Assembly (NCBI GenBank): GCA_905233295.1
Contig: CAJODX010000035.1
Span: 1,194 to 17,322, forward strand
Length of the DNA stretch: 16,129 bases
Direction: 5' to 3'
Source of the DNA: an uncultured Synergistales bacterium
GTDB taxonomy: Bacteria; Synergistota; Synergistia; Synergistales; Aminobacteriaceae
The position numbers and the translations under genes are program-made. Below, piece after piece: positions 14,230 through 16,129 of this stretch (its first letter is position 1; every line of letters begins with the position of its first letter). A model generated the notes under the pieces. The model was not told where the DNA came from and made no database searches. It worked only from the letters and a program-made list of their open reading frames with translations.

Positions 14230-15964
14230 ATACTCAAAAAACCGCAGTAAAAACAACAGCACTTCAGAACGTCTGAATTTTATTCCGCTTGGAGGTCTGG
14301 GCGAGATCGGCAAGAACATGTACGTTCTTGAATACGATGATGAAATTCTCGTGATCGACAGCGGATTGAAATTTCCTGACAGCGAACTCCCGGGCATAGA
14401 TTACATTGTTCCGGACATTTCATATCTTGAAGCAAACAAAGAAAAAATTCTCGCGATTATCATCACTCACGGACATGAAGATCACACGGGCGCGTTGCCT
14501 TATGTCCTGCCCAGGCTCGATGTTCCGCTGTACGGAACGCAATTAACGCTCGGGCTTATCAAAAACAAACTTCAAGATGATTTGCCGGGCTATAAGCCTG
14601 AATTTTTTGAAATTAAAGCCGGCGATGTTGTTCAGCTTGGTTCGTTCAGCGTAAGATTCATAGCTGTTGCACATTCGATACCTGACGGTGTTGCGCTTGC
14701 CATAGATACGCCGCTTGGAAGAATCGTTCACACGGGAGATTTTAAACTTGACAGCACGCCTGTTGACGGACGCGTTACCGATTACGGGGCTTTTGCTGAA
14801 GAAGGCGACAAGGGAGTTATGCTGCTTTGTTCCGACAGCACGAACGCTGAAAAAAAAGGTTTCACGCCGTCGGAAAAAATTATCGCCGGAACACTCGATC
14901 AGCTGTTCAGGACCTATAAAAGCAGGAGAATAATAATCTCTTCATTCGCGAGCAATGTTCACAGGATTCAGCAGGTGGCTGATGTCGCTACACGTTTCAA
15001 CAGAAAAATCGCGTTTCTTGGACGCAGCATGCTCCGCAACGTTGAGTTATCACGCGAGACAGGCTATTTGAAAATCGACAGCAAATCCATAATTTCAATA
15101 GATGACATCTGGAAATATTCCGACAATCAGCTCGTTGTCGTTACGACAGGAAGTCAGGGCGAACCTTTTTCAGGACTTGTTACGATGAGCCGCGGAGAAA
15201 ACAAAGCGATAACTCTCGGCGAACACGACGCTGTATTTTTGCTGGCTTCAGTTATTCCAGGAAATGAAAAACTCGTCAACAACACGATAAACAGACTTTT
15301 TGCACAGGGCTGTGAAGTCGTTTACGAAAAAGAAAAACAAACTCACGTATCAGGACACGCCTCAGCCGAAGAATTAAAAATTATTATGAACATCGTACGT
15401 CCGCAATATTTCGTTCCTGTTCACGGCGAATACAAACACATGGTGCGCCACTCGCAGCTGGCTCAGGAAGTCGGAATACCTCAGCGGAATATTTTTTTAA
15501 TGGTCAACGGCGATGTTTTAACCTTCACGAAAAATCAGCCGCCTAAAAAACAGGGACATGTTCAAGCCGGAGCTGTTATCGTTGACGGGAACGCCGCAGG
15601 CAGCATAAAGAGCGATGTTTTAAAGGAACGCCGTGAAATTGCCGAAGACGGAGTTTTAGTCGTTGCCGCCGCGGTTGATGAACACGGAAATTTGTTATCG
15701 CCTGTTGCGATTGAAACACAGGGAGTTTTTATTTCAGACGACACAAAGGGCGTTTTCAATGAACTTTACGCGGCATCCGAACACGCTATTCAGGAACTCG
15801 CGGGCAAACGAGCCAACGTTGAATCGATCAGGAAAGTTGTCAAAACCCGTGTACGTGATGTCTTAAGGAAAAGAAATTCATCTTTTGCTGTTGTACTGCC
15901 TGTGATTTCAGTGCGGCATGATGAAGATTCCGCGTTTGATTTTTATAAACCCGATGTAGATTAA
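14219..15964 (+). CDS. rnj: Ribonuclease J, metallo-beta-lactamase family
   Basis: RNase J is a 5'-to-3' exonuclease and endonuclease that matures and degrades RNA in bacteria lacking or supplementing RNase E. The product is about 581 residues, slightly longer than the usual 555, the excess being a basic Asn/Ser/Lys-rich N-terminus (residues 1-20). Zinc motifs are intact: HGHEDH (84-89), HTGDFKLD, SDSTNAE, SGHAS and PVHGEYKH. A beta-CASP insert and a C-terminal domain follow. I chose TTG 14219-14221 because AAAGGAGG ends 8 bases upstream; an in-frame TTG at 14213 is only 2 bases from it and would be unusual. The uppP gene follows after 21 bases, so the two may share a transcript. The hairpin at the start is described separately. 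Confidence 0.95.
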   Translation: MTQKYSKNRSKNNSTSERLNFIPLGGLGEIGKNMYVLEYDDEILVIDSGLKFPDSELPGIDYIVPDISYLEANKEKILAIIITHGHEDHTGALPYVLPRLDVPLYGTQLTLGLIKNKLQDDLPGYKPEFFEIKAGDVVQLGSFSVRFIAVAHSIPDGVALAIDTPLGRIVHTGDFKLDSTPVDGRVTDYGAFAEEGDKGVMLLCSDSTNAEKKGFTPSEKIIAGTLDQLFRTYKSRRIIISSFASNVHRIQQVADVATRFNRKIAFLGRSMLRNVELSRETGYLKIDSKSIISIDDIWKYSDNQLVVVTTGSQGEPFSGLVTMSRGENKAITLGEHDAVFLLASVIPGNEKLVNNTINRLFAQGCEVVYEKEKQTHVSGHASAEELKIIMNIVRPQYFVPVHGEYKHMVRHSQLAQEVGIPQRNIFLMVNGDVLTFTKNQPPKKQGHVQAGAVIVDGNAAGSIKSDVLKERREIAEDGVLVVAAAVDEHGNLLSPVAIETQGVFISDDTKGVFNELYAASEHAIQELAGKRANVESIRKVVKTRVRDVLRKRNSSFAVVLPVISVRHDEDSAFDFYKPDVD

Positions 15965-15985
15965 AGACTAAAGGAGCGTAAAATT

Positions 15986-16129
15986 TTGATTCAGACTTTT
16001 ATTCTGGGAGTTGTTCAGGGGCTTTGCGAATTTTTGCCCGTGAGTAGCTCTGGGCATCTTGCGCTGTTTCAGCATTTTTTCGGACTTAATGCAGACGGCG
16101 AAGAAATGGTAGCCTTTAATTTGCTTCTG
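15986..16129 (+). CDS. uppP: Undecaprenyl-diphosphatase UppP (BacA), N-terminal part
   Basis: UppP removes a phosphate from undecaprenyl pyrophosphate to recycle the lipid carrier for peptidoglycan and other envelope polymers; it also gives bacitracin tolerance. The 48 visible residues contain the family signature QGLCEFLPVSSSGHL (11-25), with the conserved Glu and Ser residues of the active site and the start of the first membrane segment. TTG at 15986-15988 is 9 bases after AAGGAG (15971-15976). The gene is open at the window edge. It follows the RNase J gene after 21 bases on the same strand, so co-transcription is likely. Confidence 0.93.
   Translation, partial: MIQTFILGVVQGLCEFLPVSSSGHLALFQHFFGLNADGEEMVAFNLLL

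Overview
The window looks like chromosomal DNA from a bacterium with AT-leaning composition (GC in the low-to-mid 40s percent by eye). It has an FtsEX/LytM-type cell-envelope operon, RNase J rather than an RNase E-type enzyme, and many TTG starts with strong AAGGAG ribosome sites. This set fits a diderm lineage such as Synergistota. That is a guess from gene content and protein 'feel', not a computed placement. No tRNA, rRNA, CRISPR array, insertion sequence or integrase is visible, and no stretch over 300 bases lacks a gene.

Positions 1-10034 (minus strand) read as one long operon of small gaps and 4-base ATGA overlaps. In transcription order it holds: nth (endonuclease III); an unrecognised 302-residue protein with an HExxH motif; ftsE; ftsX; an exported coiled-coil LytM/M23 protein with intact zinc ligands; a STAS-domain protein fused to a degenerate aminoglycoside-phosphotransferase-like kinase; a second coiled-coil LytM protein that has lost zinc ligands; a CtpA-type S41 protease; purA; a RimI-like acetyltransferase; and the start of an unknown protein. 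A shared palindromic -10 region near 10083-10096 probably drives this operon leftwards and the YkuD gene rightwards. A second promoter may lie before ctpA.

Positions 10175-12115 (plus strand) hold an L,D-transpeptidase (YkuD) gene with a disrupted catalytic domain, followed by the GTPase gene ychF and a strong terminator. Positions 12163-14013 (minus) hold a stand-alone hybrid histidine kinase. Positions 14219-16129 (plus) hold the RNase J gene, then the start of uppP (undecaprenyl-pyrophosphate phosphatase).

Most of the window concerns building and cutting the cell wall. FtsEX would gate the LytM hydrolase, the degenerate LytM protein could act as a regulator, CtpA could degrade envelope proteins, YkuD makes crosslinks, and UppP recycles the lipid carrier. 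The least explained parts are the STAS-pseudokinase placed between an active and an inactive LytM gene, and the HExxH protein in front of ftsE.

Three genes carry lesions in conserved motifs: a frameshift in purA, a missing stretch in the RNNPGG-type motif of ctpA, and a patch of BspA/DUF285-type repeat replacing the middle of the YkuD domain. They may be real or assembly faults; read data would decide.
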